A DNA stretch of 64,000 nt from an uncultured Coriobacteriaceae bacterium (GCA_902773995.1 CACYGL010000001.1:140499-204498), one strand, 5' to 3'; positions 25,772 through 35,732 are shown, counted from the stretch's first letter. Notes: a model not told the origin generated them from the letters alone. Program-made: numbers and translations.

Positions 25772-26721
25772 AGAATTCCCCCAAAGAAGAGTACGAAGTA
25801 GGCAGCCATGCTGCCAAAGAGCATGGAGTCAGACCTGTCGAGAAGCCCGCCGTGGCCGGGCATGAGGTTGCCAGAGTCCTTGACGCCCACACCGCGCTTG
25901 AGACGCGACTCAAAGAGGTCACCCACAACGCCAGCAATGCCTACGAGAAGCCCGCCCAAGATGGCAAGTGGCATCTCGAGGCCGGCAACGCCAAAGGCCG
26001 CCATGGCCGCCCAAATGATCACGGACGCAACGATGCCCCCGTAGAAGCCCTCCCAGCTCTTGTGCGGGGAGATGCGCGGAGCAAGCTTGTGGACGCCGAA
26101 CCTCGAGCCTATGGCGTAGGCCATGGCATCGTTTGCCCAGACGGAGAGCATGACGCCAAAGGTAAGGGTCGCACCGACAAGCCCCTTGTCGACCACGCGG
26201 ACAAGTACGAGGCTCGAGAAAGTGAGCGACGTGTAGAGCGGGCCAAAGACCGTGATGGCGACGTCGCCCACGTTGGCACGGGGTGTGAAAACGTACCAGG
26301 CAGCGCAGGCGGCAAGGAGCAAAAACAGGATGATGACAAGGCCCCTCAGGCCATAGCCGTACGCAGCCAGCGGAAAGAGAACCGCAGCAGCAAGCCCCAC
26401 GCCCTCGTTGGGCATGCGGCCGCCCATGCGAGCGATGCGGAAGAACTCGGAGCAGCAGAGCCACCCCATAGCACTAATCATGAGCGTCGTTGCGATGGGC
26501 CCTAAATAGAGGCAGACGAGAACCACAATGGCATAGATGGCGCCCGACGTAGTACGCGTGAGGAGCCGCTCCGTCCACCCGCGGGCGCGTTGACCGGCAA
26601 GCTCACCAGCAGTACGCTGCGCCTCCTTGGCGTTGCGCCTGTTTTCGAGCTTGTCTATGTGACGGTCAATGCCAACGCTCTCGCGCTTGTCCTGCCGCCC
26701 CTCGGGGCCTTTCTCACTCAA
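25768..26721 (-). CDS. cdsA: Phosphatidate cytidylyltransferase
   Basis: Makes CDP-diacylglycerol from CTP and phosphatidic acid. About 317 residues with a basic, hydrophilic N-terminal extension of about 50 residues, then eight hydrophobic segments. The family signature lies in the C-terminal part: SPHKSWEGFYGGIVASV and LKRGVGVKDSGNLMPGHGGLLDRSDS. There is no early ATG; the best start is the TTG at 26721, which overlaps the uppS stop. The start is uncertain. Confidence 0.9.
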   Translation of the reverse strand: MSEKGPEGRQDKRESVGIDRHIDKLENRRNAKEAQRTAGELAGQRARGWTERLLTRTTSGAIYAIVVLVCLYLGPIATTLMISAMGWLCCSEFFRIARMGGRMPNEGVGLAAAVLFPLAAYGYGLRGLVIILFLLLAACAAWYVFTPRANVGDVAITVFGPLYTSLTFSSLVLVRVVDKGLVGATLTFGVMLSVWANDAMAYAIGSRFGVHKLAPRISPHKSWEGFYGGIVASVIIWAAMAAFGVAGLEMPLAILGGLLVGIAGVVGDLFESRLKRGVGVKDSGNLMPGHGGLLDRSDSMLFGSMAAYFVLFFGGIL

Positions 26722-27503
26722 CGCTCGGTGACACCCCCAAACCGACGGTGACGGCCCTGGAATGCCTTGACGGCGCGGAGGAAGTCCCAACGCGAGAAGT
26801 CAGGCCACAGGGTGGGGGTTACGTAGAACTCAGTGTAGGCAAGCTGCCAGAGCAGGTAGTTCGAGAGGCGCATCTCGCCCGACGTACGGATGAGAAGCTC
26901 GGGGTCTGGCAGGCCGGTGGTGTACAGGCGAGAGGAGATGGCCTGCTCGTCTATGTCCTCTGGACGCAGCGTGCCAGCCGCAACCTCACCAGCAAGTTCG
27001 CGTGTGGCGCGAGCGATCTCGGCACGGGAACCATAGTTTACGGCCAGCGCAAAGACCATGCCTGTGTGGTCGGCCGTCTGGTCGAGTCCCTCACGGAAGA
27101 CGTCAGCCGTCTCCTTGGGAAGGGCGTCTATGTCGCCAAAGAAGCGGAGGCGCACGTTCTCCTGGTGGAAGAGCGGAAGCTCGTTCAGAAGCGTGGTGGC
27201 GAAGAGATGCATGAGCAGGTCAACCTCATGCTGGGGTCTCTTCCAGTTCTCAGTTGAGAACGCATAGACCGAGAGAACGTCAAGTCCCAGCCGCACGCTG
27301 GTGGTAACAGCCTCACGCAAAGAGTCGACGCCTGCCACATGCCCCTCAGAGCGGTCGAGACCGCGGGCCTGCGCCCAGCGCCCGTTGCCGTCCATGATGA
27401 TGGAGACGTGACGAGGGATACGGCTAAGGTCCACGTCGGCAAGGCTTATGTCTTCGGGGGGATTGGCGTAGTACTCCCCAAGTTTCTTCTCGTCTATCTG
27501 CAC
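26718..27503 (-). CDS. uppS: Isoprenyl transferase (undecaprenyl diphosphate synthase)
   Basis: cis-prenyltransferase that extends farnesyl diphosphate to the C55 lipid carrier of cell-wall synthesis. 261 residues. Visible: IIMDGNGRWAQARG with the catalytic Asp, GHVAGVDSLREAV, VYAFSTENWKRP, and the C-terminal PDPELLIRTSGEMRLSNYLLWQLAYTEFYV. It starts with GTG directly after the frr stop (TAG-GTG) and overlaps cdsA. Confidence 0.95.
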   Translation of the reverse strand: MQIDEKKLGEYYANPPEDISLADVDLSRIPRHVSIIMDGNGRWAQARGLDRSEGHVAGVDSLREAVTTSVRLGLDVLSVYAFSTENWKRPQHEVDLLMHLFATTLLNELPLFHQENVRLRFFGDIDALPKETADVFREGLDQTADHTGMVFALAVNYGSRAEIARATRELAGEVAAGTLRPEDIDEQAISSRLYTTGLPDPELLIRTSGEMRLSNYLLWQLAYTEFYVTPTLWPDFSRWDFLRAVKAFQGRHRRFGGVTER

Positions 27504-28049
27504 CTAGATCTCCATGACCTCTGCGGTCTTCTCCTTGAGCATGGCGTCGACGCGCTTGACATAATCATCGGTGAGCTTCTGGACGGCTTTCTTCTCACGG
27601 GAGACCTCGTCCTCCGAGAGCTCCTCGTCGCGGTCGAGCTTGTTGTTTGTGTCGCGACGGACGTTGCGGATGGAGACGCGAGCCTCCTCAGCAATGTCCT
27701 TGCACTCGCGGGCAAGTTCGCGACGACGCTCCTCGGTAGGCTTGGGGAACGGGAGACGGATGCTCACGCCATCATTTGAGGGCGTGATACCAAGGTCAGA
27801 CGCCTCGATGGCCTTCTCGATGCTCCTGAGTGCGGTCTTGTCCCACGGCTCGATGACCATCATAGAGGCCTCGGGGACCTTCACGCCGGCAAGCTGCGTG
27901 ATGGGCGTGGGCTGCCCGTAGTAGTCGACCTTGATGGGGTCGAGGATATGGGGGTTCGCACGGCCGGTGCGGACGCGGGAGAAGTTCGCCTGGAGGGCCT
28001 CCAGGCACTTGTCCATGTGCTGCTTTGCCTTGTCGGTGTACTGGCTCAT
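27504..28049 (-). CDS. frr: Ribosome recycling factor
   Basis: Splits post-termination ribosomes with EF-G. 181 residues, normal length. N-terminal helix [81 protein letters not shown] and the RNVRRDTNN motif all match. It starts four bases inside the pyrH stop (overlap). Confidence 0.97.
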   Translation of the reverse strand: MSQYTDKAKQHMDKCLEALQANFSRVRTGRANPHILDPIKVDYYGQPTPITQLAGVKVPEASMMVIEPWDKTALRSIEKAIEASDLGITPSNDGVSIRLPFPKPTEERRRELARECKDIAEEARVSIRNVRRDTNNKLDRDEELSEDEVSREKKAVQKLTDDYVKRVDAMLKEKTAEVMEI

Positions 28050-28774
28050 GCTTGCTCCTCCTCGATGACGGTGGTTCCAACGTTCTCGCCTGTAAGCGCG
28101 CTCATGAAGACGCCGTCCTGGCCCATGTCAAAGACCATGATGGGCATCTTGTTGTCATGGCAAAGCGCCGTGGCAGTGGCGTCCATGACCTTGAGGTCGC
28201 GGGCGAGCACCTCCTTGTACGTGATGGTATCGAACTTGGTGGCCTCGGGATGGGTGACGGGATCAGCGTCGTAGATGCCGTCGACCTTGGTTGCCTTCAT
28301 GAGGACCTCGGCACCGATCTCGCAGGCACGCAGGGCCGCTGCAGTGTCCGTGGTGAAGTACGGGTTGCCCGTACCGGCAGCAAAGATGACGATGCGGCCC
28401 TTCTCGAGATGCCTGATGGCGCGACGACGGATGTAGGTCTCGCAAACCTGGTGCATCTCGATGGCGCTCATGACGCGGCAGTCCATGCCGTTGCGCTCGA
28501 AGCAGTCCTGCAGCGAGAGGGCATTGATCACCGTTGCGAGCATGCCCATGTTGTCGCCCTGCGCACGGTCCATGCCAGCGGCAGCACCCTGGATGCCACG
28601 GAAGATGTTGCCACCACCAACCACAACGGCAACCTGGACGCCGTCCTCCCACACGGGCTTGATCTCCTCGGCAAGCCTCTGCGGCACCTTAGGATCGATA
28701 CCAAAGGCCTGGTCGCCCATGAGGGCCTCGCCGGAAAGCTTAAGAAGAACGCGCTGGTACTTGTAGGTCGACAA
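28046..28774 (-). CDS. pyrH: UMP kinase
   Basis: Bacterial-type UMP kinase of the amino-acid kinase fold. About 242 residues. Motifs: [42 protein letters not shown], the nucleotide site [20 protein letters not shown] and VDGIYDADP. Of several in-frame starts, the TTG at 28774 has the best ribosome site (GGAGG, five-base gap); ATGs at 28786 and 28810 are alternatives. It is followed directly by frr. Confidence 0.95.
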   Translation of the reverse strand: MSTYKYQRVLLKLSGEALMGDQAFGIDPKVPQRLAEEIKPVWEDGVQVAVVVGGGNIFRGIQGAAAGMDRAQGDNMGMLATVINALSLQDCFERNGMDCRVMSAIEMHQVCETYIRRRAIRHLEKGRIVIFAAGTGNPYFTTDTAAALRACEIGAEVLMKATKVDGIYDADPVTHPEATKFDTITYKEVLARDLKVMDATATALCHDNKMPIMVFDMGQDGVFMSALTGENVGTTVIEEEQA

Positions 28775-28831
28775 GCCATCCTCCATTCGTCGGGACGTCG
28801 CGGCCGCCATATGTCACAGCCGTAACCCCAC

Positions 28832-28842
28832 CGATTCTATCA
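28832..28842 (-). promoter_or_regulatory. Possible extended -10 promoter for pyrH
   Basis: Minus strand TGATAGAAT, a TG-n-TAGAAT extended -10, lies about 60 bases before the pyrH TTG and after the tsf terminator. No good -35 is seen. It would make pyrH the head of the frr-uppS-cdsA-dxr-rseP-ispG-proS run. Confidence 0.4.
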
Positions 28843-28928
28843 GAGCGTCGAGGTGACGCCGCTGCGTCCTCGGCGAGTGTAAGGTCTCTGCATACGGAGG
28901 ACACGGCAAAGGCCAAAACCTGTCCCCA

Positions 28929-28969
28929 AGACAAGAAGAAGCCCCGGCGGGCAACGTGCCAACCGGGGC
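28929..28969 (-). terminator. Terminator after tsf
   Basis: A 7-bp stem GCCCCGG / CCGGGGC with a 15-base loop, followed on the minus strand by TTCTTCTTG. It begins about 30 bases after the tsf stop. The other side carries five A, so it could also act on plus-strand transcripts. Confidence 0.75.
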
Positions 28970-29001
28970 AAAAATGAAGACTTCTTATGAGGCTGCGAGG
29001 G

Positions 29002-29871
29002 CTACTCGCCGAAGTTGAAGCGCACGAAGGTGACAACCTTGATGTCGTCGCCAAGGGACTTGGAGACCTTCTTGGCAAGGGAGGAGATGGTCTCGTTGGA
29101 GTCCTTCACAAAGACCTGCTCGGTGAGGACGTTCTCCTTGTAGAACTTCTCAAGCTTGCCAAGAGCAATCTTCTCCTGGATGGCCTCGGGCTTGCCAGAC
29201 TCGGCTGCCTGAGCCTTGTAGATGCCCATCTCGTGGTCGATGACGTCCTGGGGGACATCCTCACGCACGGCGGAAACAGGGTTGCTGGCAACGACCTGCA
29301 TGGCCACGTCGTGAGCGAAGGTCTTGAACTCGTCGGCAGCTGCGGTCTCGGGCTTGGAGAAGGAGAAGCTCACCATGTCGGCGTGCTTGCCGTCGTGGTG
29401 GATGTAGCAGCCGATGGCACCGTTCTCAGCGGTGAGACGGGCGAAGCGGTTGATCTTCATGTTCTCGCCGATGACGTGGATCATCTCGGTGAGCTCGGAC
29501 TCCACGGTTCCCTCGCCCATGGCGCAGGTCTTGAGGGCGTCGACGTCAGCGGGGTCGTTCTTGGCGACGACCTCGGCCACAGCGTGCGCGAAGTCCTTGA
29601 ACTTGCCGTTGGTGCCAACGAAGTCGGTCTCGCAGGTGAGCTCGACCATGGCAGCGAGCTTGGCATCGTCAGAGACGTAGATGGCGATGGTGCCCTCGTT
29701 GGTCTCGCGGCCAGCGCGCTTGACGGCCTTGGCAAGGCCCATCTTGCGGAGGACGTCGACGGCCTTGTCAAGGTCGCCATCGGCCTCGACGAGGGCCTTC
29801 TTGCACTCCATCATAGGGGAATCGGTCATCTCTCGGAGCTGCTTGACAAGAGCGGCGGAAATCTTTGCCAT
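29002..29871 (-). CDS. tsf: Elongation factor Ts
   Basis: Nucleotide exchange factor of EF-Tu. 289 residues. N-terminal UBA-like domain MAKISAALVKQLREMTDSPMMECKKALVEADGD, then the core with VELTCETDFVGTNGKF and the dimerisation region; the C-terminus ends VTFVRFNFGE. It follows rpsB by 44 bases with an AAGG/AGGAGG-like site, the classic rpsB-tsf pair. Confidence 0.97.
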   Translation of the reverse strand: MAKISAALVKQLREMTDSPMMECKKALVEADGDLDKAVDVLRKMGLAKAVKRAGRETNEGTIAIYVSDDAKLAAMVELTCETDFVGTNGKFKDFAHAVAEVVAKNDPADVDALKTCAMGEGTVESELTEMIHVIGENMKINRFARLTAENGAIGCYIHHDGKHADMVSFSFSKPETAAADEFKTFAHDVAMQVVASNPVSAVREDVPQDVIDHEMGIYKAQAAESGKPEAIQEKIALGKLEKFYKENVLTEQVFVKDSNETISSLAKKVSKSLGDDIKVVTFVRFNFGE

Positions 29872-29915
29872 GTGAACCTCCTAAAGGGGTTGGTTGGTGT
29901 GAGAGAAAACGAGGG

Positions 29916-30701
29916 CTACTCAGCCGCGGGAGCCTCGGCGGCAGGAGCGGCGGCCTCCTCGGTTGCGACGGGGGCAGAGGCCTCGCCGGTCTGCATCTCC
30001 TCGGCGGTCACCTGGGTCTCGCCGGTGCCAGCAAGGACAGCGTCGGCAGCAAGCTCGCACATAAGCGAGACGGAGCGGATGGCGTCGTCGTTGGCGGGCA
30101 CGCCGTAGTCGATGACGTCAGGGTCGGAGTTGGTGTCGAGCAGACCAACGACGGGGATGTGAAGGCGGTTGGCCTCGCGGACGGCGATCTCCTCGCGCTT
30201 GGTGTCGACAACGAAGATGGCCTGCGGCAGGGCGGTCATGTCACGGACGCCGCCGAGGTTCTTCTGCAGCTTGTCAAGCTCCTTGGTAAGCAGAGCCTGC
30301 TCCTTCTTGGGCAGCGCGTTCATGCGGCCGTCCTCGACCATGGCCTCAAGCTCCTCCATGCGGGCGATGCGGGAGCGCATGGTCACGAAGTTGGTGAGCA
30401 TGCCGCCCAGCCAACGCTGGTTGATGTAGGGCATGTTGGCGCGCTCGGCCTGCGTCTGGATGGGCTCCTGGGCCTGCTTCTTGGTACCCACGAAGAGGAC
30501 CTTGCCGCCCTTGGCAGCGGTCTCACGCAGGAAGGTGTAGGCCTTATCGGCGTCGACGAGGGTCTGCTTGAGGTCGAGGATGTAGATGCCGTTGCGCTCG
30601 CCAAAGATGTAAGGCTTCATCTTGGGGTTCCAGCGGCGGGTCTGGTGACCGTAGTGGCAGCCTGCGTCGAGAAGGGTCTGGATAGTAACCTTAGCAGCCA
30701 T
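29916..30701 (-). CDS. rpsB: 30S ribosomal protein S2
   Basis: 261 residues. Starts [20 protein letters not shown] with GGAGG six bases before the ATG at 30701; the frame is open for 160 codons upstream but that part has no ribosomal character. Other conserved blocks: [67 protein letters not shown] and [10 protein letters not shown]. The tail is Ala/Glu-rich, as in high-GC Gram-positives. A leader of about 150 bases precedes it. Confidence 0.97.
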   Translation of the reverse strand: MAAKVTIQTLLDAGCHYGHQTRRWNPKMKPYIFGERNGIYILDLKQTLVDADKAYTFLRETAAKGGKVLFVGTKKQAQEPIQTQAERANMPYINQRWLGGMLTNFVTMRSRIARMEELEAMVEDGRMNALPKKEQALLTKELDKLQKNLGGVRDMTALPQAIFVVDTKREEIAVREANRLHIPVVGLLDTNSDPDVIDYGVPANDDAIRSVSLMCELAADAVLAGTGETQVTAEEMQTGEASAPVATEEAAAPAAEAPAAE

Positions 30702-30859
30702 GTTTGACCTCCATTGGTTGGTCCTCCGCGCGATGTCATTCCCGAAGTACCACCCCTGGCCTGGCTTAGAGCCTGGGGCACCATGGCCTTTGAGTCGTCG
30801 CGCGTGTGTGATGTTGCCGCCTGGTAGCGACACGCTGGGCATCTGCACAGCGATTGAAG

Positions 30860-30889
30860 AGTATAGCAGGTAAAAGTCGACGCGGGCAA
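30860..30889 (-). promoter_or_regulatory. Promoter of rpsB-tsf
   Basis: Minus strand: -35 TTGCCC (30884-30889), 18-base spacer, -10 TATACT (30860-30865). The predicted leader is about 150 bases (30702-30853) and contains a GGCT-CTA-AGCC hairpin flanked by CCCC and GGGG near 30760-30785, a candidate for S2 autoregulation. A GCGGGC/GCCCGC hairpin at 30882-30911 overlaps the -35 and may end xerC. Confidence 0.6.
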
Positions 30890-30948
30890 GCAGCATGTAA
30901 GACCCGCCCGCGTTCACCGTTTCACCTTGATTTTTCGACTTCGTCTCC

Positions 30949-31938
30949 CTACTGCGCCCTTGGGTGCGCCTGGCGCGCCGCGTCCTTGAGCCGCTCGATC
31001 GAGAGGTGCGTGTAGACTTGGGTGGTAGAGAGACTCTCGTGGCCAAGAAGCTCCTGAACGCTCCGGAGGTCGGCCCCGCCGGAGACGAGCTCGGTGGCGT
31101 AGGTATGCCGCATGGCGTGAGGTGTGAGCGTTGGATCAAGCCGCGCGAGACGAACGTGAGTCTCGAAAACGGTTCGCAGGGCATCGGCGCTCATGCGCCT
31201 GCCTCGGGTTGAGAGGAAGAGCGCTCCATTCGGACCCTCTAAATTCTCTCCCTTGGCGGCGGAGGCCAGCAAAGGGCGCGCCTCGTCGAGATAACGCCTC
31301 ACCCATTCGAGCGCCACCTCGTAGAGGGGAACGATCCGCTCCTTCGAGCCCTTGCCAAAGAGCGTAACCTGGCACCTGCCAAAGTCCACCGACTCCACGT
31401 CGAGGCGCGAAACCTCGGAGATGCGGGCACCGGAGGCGTAGAGCAGCTCCAGGAACGCACGGTCCCTCATGCCCGTGGCCTCGTTCGTATGGCACGTTGC
31501 CAGAAGCCTCTGCACGTCCTCGTCAGACATGGTCTTGGGGAGGCGCCGGGCACCCTTGGGCGTGGCGAGCGCGGCCGCGGGGTCCACCGAGCAGATTCCT
31601 TCCCGGAGCATCCACCCATAGAAGTCGCGAACCGCAGAGAGGCGCCTGTCAACCGTACGGACCGTGTAGCCCGCGCGATTGAGGTCGGCGAGAAACCCGC
31701 GCAGGTCTCGGTGAGTCGCATGGAGGGGTTCCACGTGAGAGCGCTCTGCCCACGAGGCAAAGGACGCCAGATCTGCCCGATACGCCTTCACGGTGTTCTC
31801 GGAGAGGCCACGGACCTGCCCTAGATACGCGAGGAAGGCACGCCGCTCCTCGGGCAGCACGCTTGCCCCAAGGGGAGCAGGATTTTCTGGCTCCGCCGGG
31901 GTCTTGGCTGCACGGGCACTGTCACGCTTGGGGCTCAT
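30949..31938 (-). CDS. xerC: Tyrosine recombinase XerC/XerD
   Basis: Resolves chromosome dimers. 329 residues. N-terminal SAM-like core-binding domain ([29 protein letters not shown]) and C-terminal catalytic domain with Arg in [18 protein letters not shown], Lys near [28 protein letters not shown] (His-x-x-Arg), [15 protein letters not shown] (His and Tyr). The start overlaps trmFO by four bases. There are no phage genes or att repeats around it, so it is a resident Xer protein. XerC or XerD cannot be told apart here. Confidence 0.9.
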   Translation of the reverse strand: MSPKRDSARAAKTPAEPENPAPLGASVLPEERRAFLAYLGQVRGLSENTVKAYRADLASFASWAERSHVEPLHATHRDLRGFLADLNRAGYTVRTVDRRLSAVRDFYGWMLREGICSVDPAAALATPKGARRLPKTMSDEDVQRLLATCHTNEATGMRDRAFLELLYASGARISEVSRLDVESVDFGRCQVTLFGKGSKERIVPLYEVALEWVRRYLDEARPLLASAAKGENLEGPNGALFLSTRGRRMSADALRTVFETHVRLARLDPTLTPHAMRHTYATELVSGGADLRSVQELLGHESLSTTQVYTHLSIERLKDAARQAHPRAQ

Positions 31939-33278
31939 GATGCGATACCCTGCCCAGCAGCAGGAAAGAGGTCCCGTCTCTCCTCCACAAACGCCGCCAT
32001 GTCGGTGCGTGCGCGCTCGGCCATGCGACGACGGCGGTCGTCCTTTCGCCTTGGTGCATCCTCCAGAGGCGGGACCAGCCCAAAGTTCACGTGCATCGGC
32101 TGGTATCCCACGGTCGCCGGATTTGTGGCATACGCAATGAGCGAACCCAACGCGCCAGTCTGGGGTAGCACCGGATAGGGCAGCCCAGAGAGCTCCGCGT
32201 ACGTGTTGAGCGCAGCGAGAAGGCCCGACGCTATGGCCTCGACATAACCCTCCGTCCCCGTGATCTGCCCCGCAAGCCGCGTTTGGGAGCCGGGGATGGC
32301 AAAGGTTGCGTCGAGGGCGTGCGGCGAGTCAACAAACGAGTTGCGGTGCATGACGCCATAGCGGAGAAACTCCGCCTGAGCGAGACCCGGGATCATCCTA
32401 AAGACACGCCGCTGCTCGGGCCAGGTGAGGTTGGTCTGGAAGCCCACGAGGTTATAGGCAGTGCGCTGGGCGTTCTCGGCTCGGAGCTGTACCGCAGCCC
32501 AGGGACGACGGCCAGTCCTTGGGTCGGTAAGGCCCACGGGCTTGAGCGCGCCAAAGCGGATGGAGTCGTGCCCCGTGCGGGCAACCTCCTCTATGGGCTG
32601 ACATGCACAGAAGAGGTCTTTCTGCTCGAACTCGCGCGAGATGACGCGCTCGGCGGAGAGCAGCGCATCCATAAAGGCGTCGTACTCGTCTCGCTCCATG
32701 GGGCAGTTGAGGTAGTCGCCGGCGCCCCCCTCCTCGTAGCGAGACTGCGAGAACGCAATGGAGCGGTCGATGCTCTCCGCTGAGACAATGGGGGCGGCAG
32801 CATCGAAGAACGACATCGACCCCTCCCCCACTGCCTGCGAAACCGCCTCGAAGAGCGCGTCCGAGCAAAGCGGGCCGGCAGCGATGACCGAGGGTCCCTC
32901 GGGTATCCGCGTGACCTCCTCCCTCACGACCTCAATGAGCGGGTGCGACGTTATGGCATTGGTCACGGTGCCCGAGAACTTCTCCCGATCGACTGCCAGG
33001 GCTCCTCCCGCAGGCACGGAGCAGTCCTGGGCGATGGGCAGAAGATGACACCCCATTACCCCAAGCTCCCACTTGAGGACGCCAGCCGCAGTCTCCGGCT
33101 TGGTTGACTTGAGCGAGTTGGAGCACACGAGCTCCGCGAAGCGGTCGGTATGGTGTGCGGGTGACATCCGGACGGGACGTTGCTCGTGAAGTCGGACCCT
33201 CACGCCCCTGTCCGCAAGCTGCAGCGCGCACTCGCTTCCCGCAAGTCCCGCCCCCACCACGTCAACTGTCTTCTGCAT
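31935..33278 (-). CDS. trmFO: Methylenetetrahydrofolate-tRNA (uracil-5-)-methyltransferase
   Basis: Flavoprotein that makes m5U54 in the T loop of tRNA using methylene-THF. 447 residues from the ATG at 33278, after GGAGGAGC; a longer frame lies inside dprA. Motifs: FAD site VVGAGLAGSECALQLADRGV, LVCSNSLKS, GGALAVDREKFSG, CPMERDEYDAFMDAL, GTEGYVEAIASGLLAA. It replaces SAM-dependent TrmA in many Gram-positives. It overlaps dprA by 17 bases. Confidence 0.95.
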   Translation of the reverse strand: MQKTVDVVGAGLAGSECALQLADRGVRVRLHEQRPVRMSPAHHTDRFAELVCSNSLKSTKPETAAGVLKWELGVMGCHLLPIAQDCSVPAGGALAVDREKFSGTVTNAITSHPLIEVVREEVTRIPEGPSVIAAGPLCSDALFEAVSQAVGEGSMSFFDAAAPIVSAESIDRSIAFSQSRYEEGGAGDYLNCPMERDEYDAFMDALLSAERVISREFEQKDLFCACQPIEEVARTGHDSIRFGALKPVGLTDPRTGRRPWAAVQLRAENAQRTAYNLVGFQTNLTWPEQRRVFRMIPGLAQAEFLRYGVMHRNSFVDSPHALDATFAIPGSQTRLAGQITGTEGYVEAIASGLLAALNTYAELSGLPYPVLPQTGALGSLIAYATNPATVGYQPMHVNFGLVPPLEDAPRRKDDRRRRMAERARTDMAAFVEERRDLFPAAGQGIAS

Positions 33279-34227
33279 GCTCCTCCTTCTCTCCAGCCGG
33301 TGACGCCTTGGCCCCAGCCAGACCATTGTGCGACAAATAGAACGCGCTCGTGGGCGCGTATCGCCCGTCCGGAAGCTTGGTTACCACTCCTGCCGCCTCA
33401 TAGTCGGAAAGTGCACTCAGGACGGTGATGATGTTCTCGCCCAGACGGGCAGCGAGGTCATCTGCCCGCGAAGGCGATGCCACGAGAGCAGAGAGCACCC
33501 GGCCAAGATCCTCGCGACGCCCTGGGGCGTCGGAGAAGCGAAGGCGACCATAGTCCAGGGATATGGCCGCCTCAAGCGAAGCCTCGTCGCAGATGACCCG
33601 CGCCCCCTCCGAGATGAGCCAGTTGGTTCCCGCCGAGAGAGGCGAGAAGATAGAGCCCGGAATGCCATAGACCTTGCGCCCAAGCTCCACGGCCACGTCC
33701 GCCGTGCTCATGGTACCCGAACGCATGCCCGCCTCCGTGACGAAGAGACAGGTGGAGAGAGCGGCGATGATGGCATTCCTCTTGGGAAAGGCATATCGCC
33801 TTGGTGGTGACCCCCACCTCTCGAGCGATATCACGGCACCGCCCGTCGCCACCGCACCGGCATAGACATCTGCCGAGCTTGCGGGATAGACCATGTCGGC
33901 ACCACATCCGGAGACGACAACCGTCTTGCCCCCTGCCTCGAGAGCGGCGCGCCCTGCGGCGCAGTCGCACCCCATGGCGCCACCAGAGACCACCACGATG
34001 CCGCTCTCGGCGGCAACTCTCCCCGCCATCTCCGCCACGGCAATCCCATAGGGTGTCGCCCTTCTCGCACCAATGACCGATAGGCATGGCCCCTGGAGCA
34101 CCTTGGGGTCTCCCCTCCCATAGAGCGTCTCGGGCACAGGTTCAAGGTCATGCAGGGATTGAGGGAACTCCTCATCATCCGGACTTAGCTCCCAACACTT
34201 ACCCTCACGCAAGGCATCAAAGCTCAT
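33262..34227 (-). CDS. dprA: DNA-processing protein DprA
   Basis: Loads RecA on single-stranded DNA during natural transformation. 321 residues. The Rossmann-like SMF core shows LSVIGARRATPYG, VVSGGAMGCDCAAGRAALEAGGKTVVV, GCGADMVYPAS, PPRRYAFPKRNAIIAALS and PGSIFSPLSAGTNWLISEGA. The C-terminus (about 245-300) resembles the winged helix. Overlaps comM by four bases. With comM and yraN it forms the usual DNA-uptake cluster. Confidence 0.94.
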   Translation of the reverse strand: MSFDALREGKCWELSPDDEEFPQSLHDLEPVPETLYGRGDPKVLQGPCLSVIGARRATPYGIAVAEMAGRVAAESGIVVVSGGAMGCDCAAGRAALEAGGKTVVVSGCGADMVYPASSADVYAGAVATGGAVISLERWGSPPRRYAFPKRNAIIAALSTCLFVTEAGMRSGTMSTADVAVELGRKVYGIPGSIFSPLSAGTNWLISEGARVICDEASLEAAISLDYGRLRFSDAPGRREDLGRVLSALVASPSRADDLAARLGENIITVLSALSDYEAAGVVTKLPDGRYAPTSAFYLSHNGLAGAKASPAGEKEEHAEDS

Positions 34228-35732
34228 AGCTGCCTCCTCGACCGGTACTGCAAGGCCTCTCCTACGTCATCGCGCGAGACTAGCTCGTGACCTCCCATAT
34301 CGGCGATGGTCCGCGCCACGCGCCCCACACGCGCTATGGCCCGCCCTCCCAAGGCAAGCCTCTCGGCAGAGTCCTCGAAGAAGGAGCGGGCACTTGGCTC
34401 GAAGCCTAGCCTCGCGACACCGCGCACCCCACTGCCAAGTCGCGCCTCATCGCGTGCCTCGCGCCAAGCCGAGAACTCTCGGGCGGCCATGACCTGGTCG
34501 AGCATCTCGGCAGAGCCTGCCCCCTCCGAGCCGCGGATCACATCGGTCGATGCCGGCCGGTGGACATCGACGACCACATCGATGCGATCCATGAGCGGTC
34601 CACCAATGCGGCCCTGGTAAGCAGCCACACGAGCGGGCGCGCACGTGCATTCGTGGGCATCGTCGCCAAGATGCCCGCAAGGGCAGGGATTTGCTGCAGC
34701 CACGAGCTGGAAGTCACAGGGAAAGACGTACACTCCGTCGACTCGCACGATTCTGACCTCGTGGTCCTCGAGCGGCTGCCGCAGCGACTGCAGCGCATTT
34801 GTCGCGAACTCCGGCAACTCGTCCAGGAAGAGCACGCCTCCATGCGCTAGCGAGACCTCCCCGGGCATGACCGGCCTGCCTCCCCCAACAAGACCACCAA
34901 CAGAGATTGAGTGATGGGGTGCCCTGAAGGGACGTTCTCCGCGCTCAAGGGGATCTATTGGCTGCCCCGCAACGGAATGGATGAGCAACGCCTCGGACTT
35001 CTCGGCATCGGCAAGCGGAGGCAGTATGGTGGGCATCCTGCGTGCAAGCATGGTCTTGCCGGAGCCCGGTGGCCCCACCATGAGCATGCCGTGGCGTCCT
35101 GCTGCAGCGATGACCATCGCACGTTTGGGAATGTCCTGGTCCACTACGTCGGAGAAGTCGAGACCGCAGGTTCCGTCATCAGCGTCCGTACCATCGCCAC
35201 ACGGCCCCGTGGCCAGCAGGGGCAAGTCTCCCACCCCGGTCTTCAGCCTTGAGATGGCCGAGATACCATACGCGCCGGTAGAGAGCGCAAGCGGCAGCCT
35301 CGTCTGGTCGGAGCAGGCAAGCGAGAGCCCCTCCCGCTCGGCGAGAGCCGCATAGGCAACGGCACCGCGTGGAGGGCACACGCTCCCATCAAGGGCAAGC
35401 TCGCCAACAAAGAGCAGCTTGGAAAGGCTCTCGTGCGGAATCTGGCCCGTGGCGGCAAGCACGGCCACGGCAATGGGAAGGTCGAAGGCGGTGCCTGTCT
35501 TGCGAATCTCCGCAGGCGCAAGGTTCACCGTCACGTGAAGCCTGGGTATCTTGTAGCCGCACGCCTTCATGGCGCAGCGCACCCTCGATCGAGCCTCGAG
35601 CACCGAGGTATCTGGCATGCCCACGATGGAGAGACCTGGGATTCCCCCAGAGACGCTCACCTCGACCGTCACGGGGACCGCCTCCACTCCCCTAAGCGTT
35701 GCCGTGGGGATGCGAACATCCGGGCTGCCCAT
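34224..35732 (-). CDS. comM: YifB/ComM family Mg-chelatase-like AAA+ ATPase
   Basis: ComM is a hexameric helicase promoting branch migration during transformation. 502 residues. N-terminal Lon-like fold domain (VEVSVSGGIPGLSIVGMPD, HVTVNLAPAEIRKTG), Walker A MLMVGPPGSGKTMLARRMP, a Walker B in VLFLDELPEF, and a zinc-type cysteine cluster near PCPCGHLGDDAHECTC. The stop overlaps dprA; its ATG overlaps the yraN stop as TGATG. Confidence 0.93.
   Translation of the reverse strand: MGSPDVRIPTATLRGVEAVPVTVEVSVSGGIPGLSIVGMPDTSVLEARSRVRCAMKACGYKIPRLHVTVNLAPAEIRKTGTAFDLPIAVAVLAATGQIPHESLSKLLFVGELALDGSVCPPRGAVAYAALAEREGLSLACSDQTRLPLALSTGAYGISAISRLKTGVGDLPLLATGPCGDGTDADDGTCGLDFSDVVDQDIPKRAMVIAAAGRHGMLMVGPPGSGKTMLARRMPTILPPLADAEKSEALLIHSVAGQPIDPLERGERPFRAPHHSISVGGLVGGGRPVMPGEVSLAHGGVLFLDELPEFATNALQSLRQPLEDHEVRIVRVDGVYVFPCDFQLVAAANPCPCGHLGDDAHECTCAPARVAAYQGRIGGPLMDRIDVVVDVHRPASTDVIRGSEGAGSAEMLDQVMAAREFSAWREARDEARLGSGVRGVARLGFEPSARSFFEDSAERLALGGRAIARVGRVARTIADMGGHELVSRDDVGEALQYRSRRQL

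Noticed and set aside
30702..31184. N-terminal extension of S2 to over 400 residues
   Set aside because: The extension crosses a promoter and the xerC gene end, has no ribosomal-protein character, and a strong ribosome site marks the ATG at 30701.
30949..31938. Phage or genomic-island integrase
   Set aside because: The recombinase is of Xer type, overlaps trmFO, and has no flanking att-like repeats, tRNA target or phage genes.
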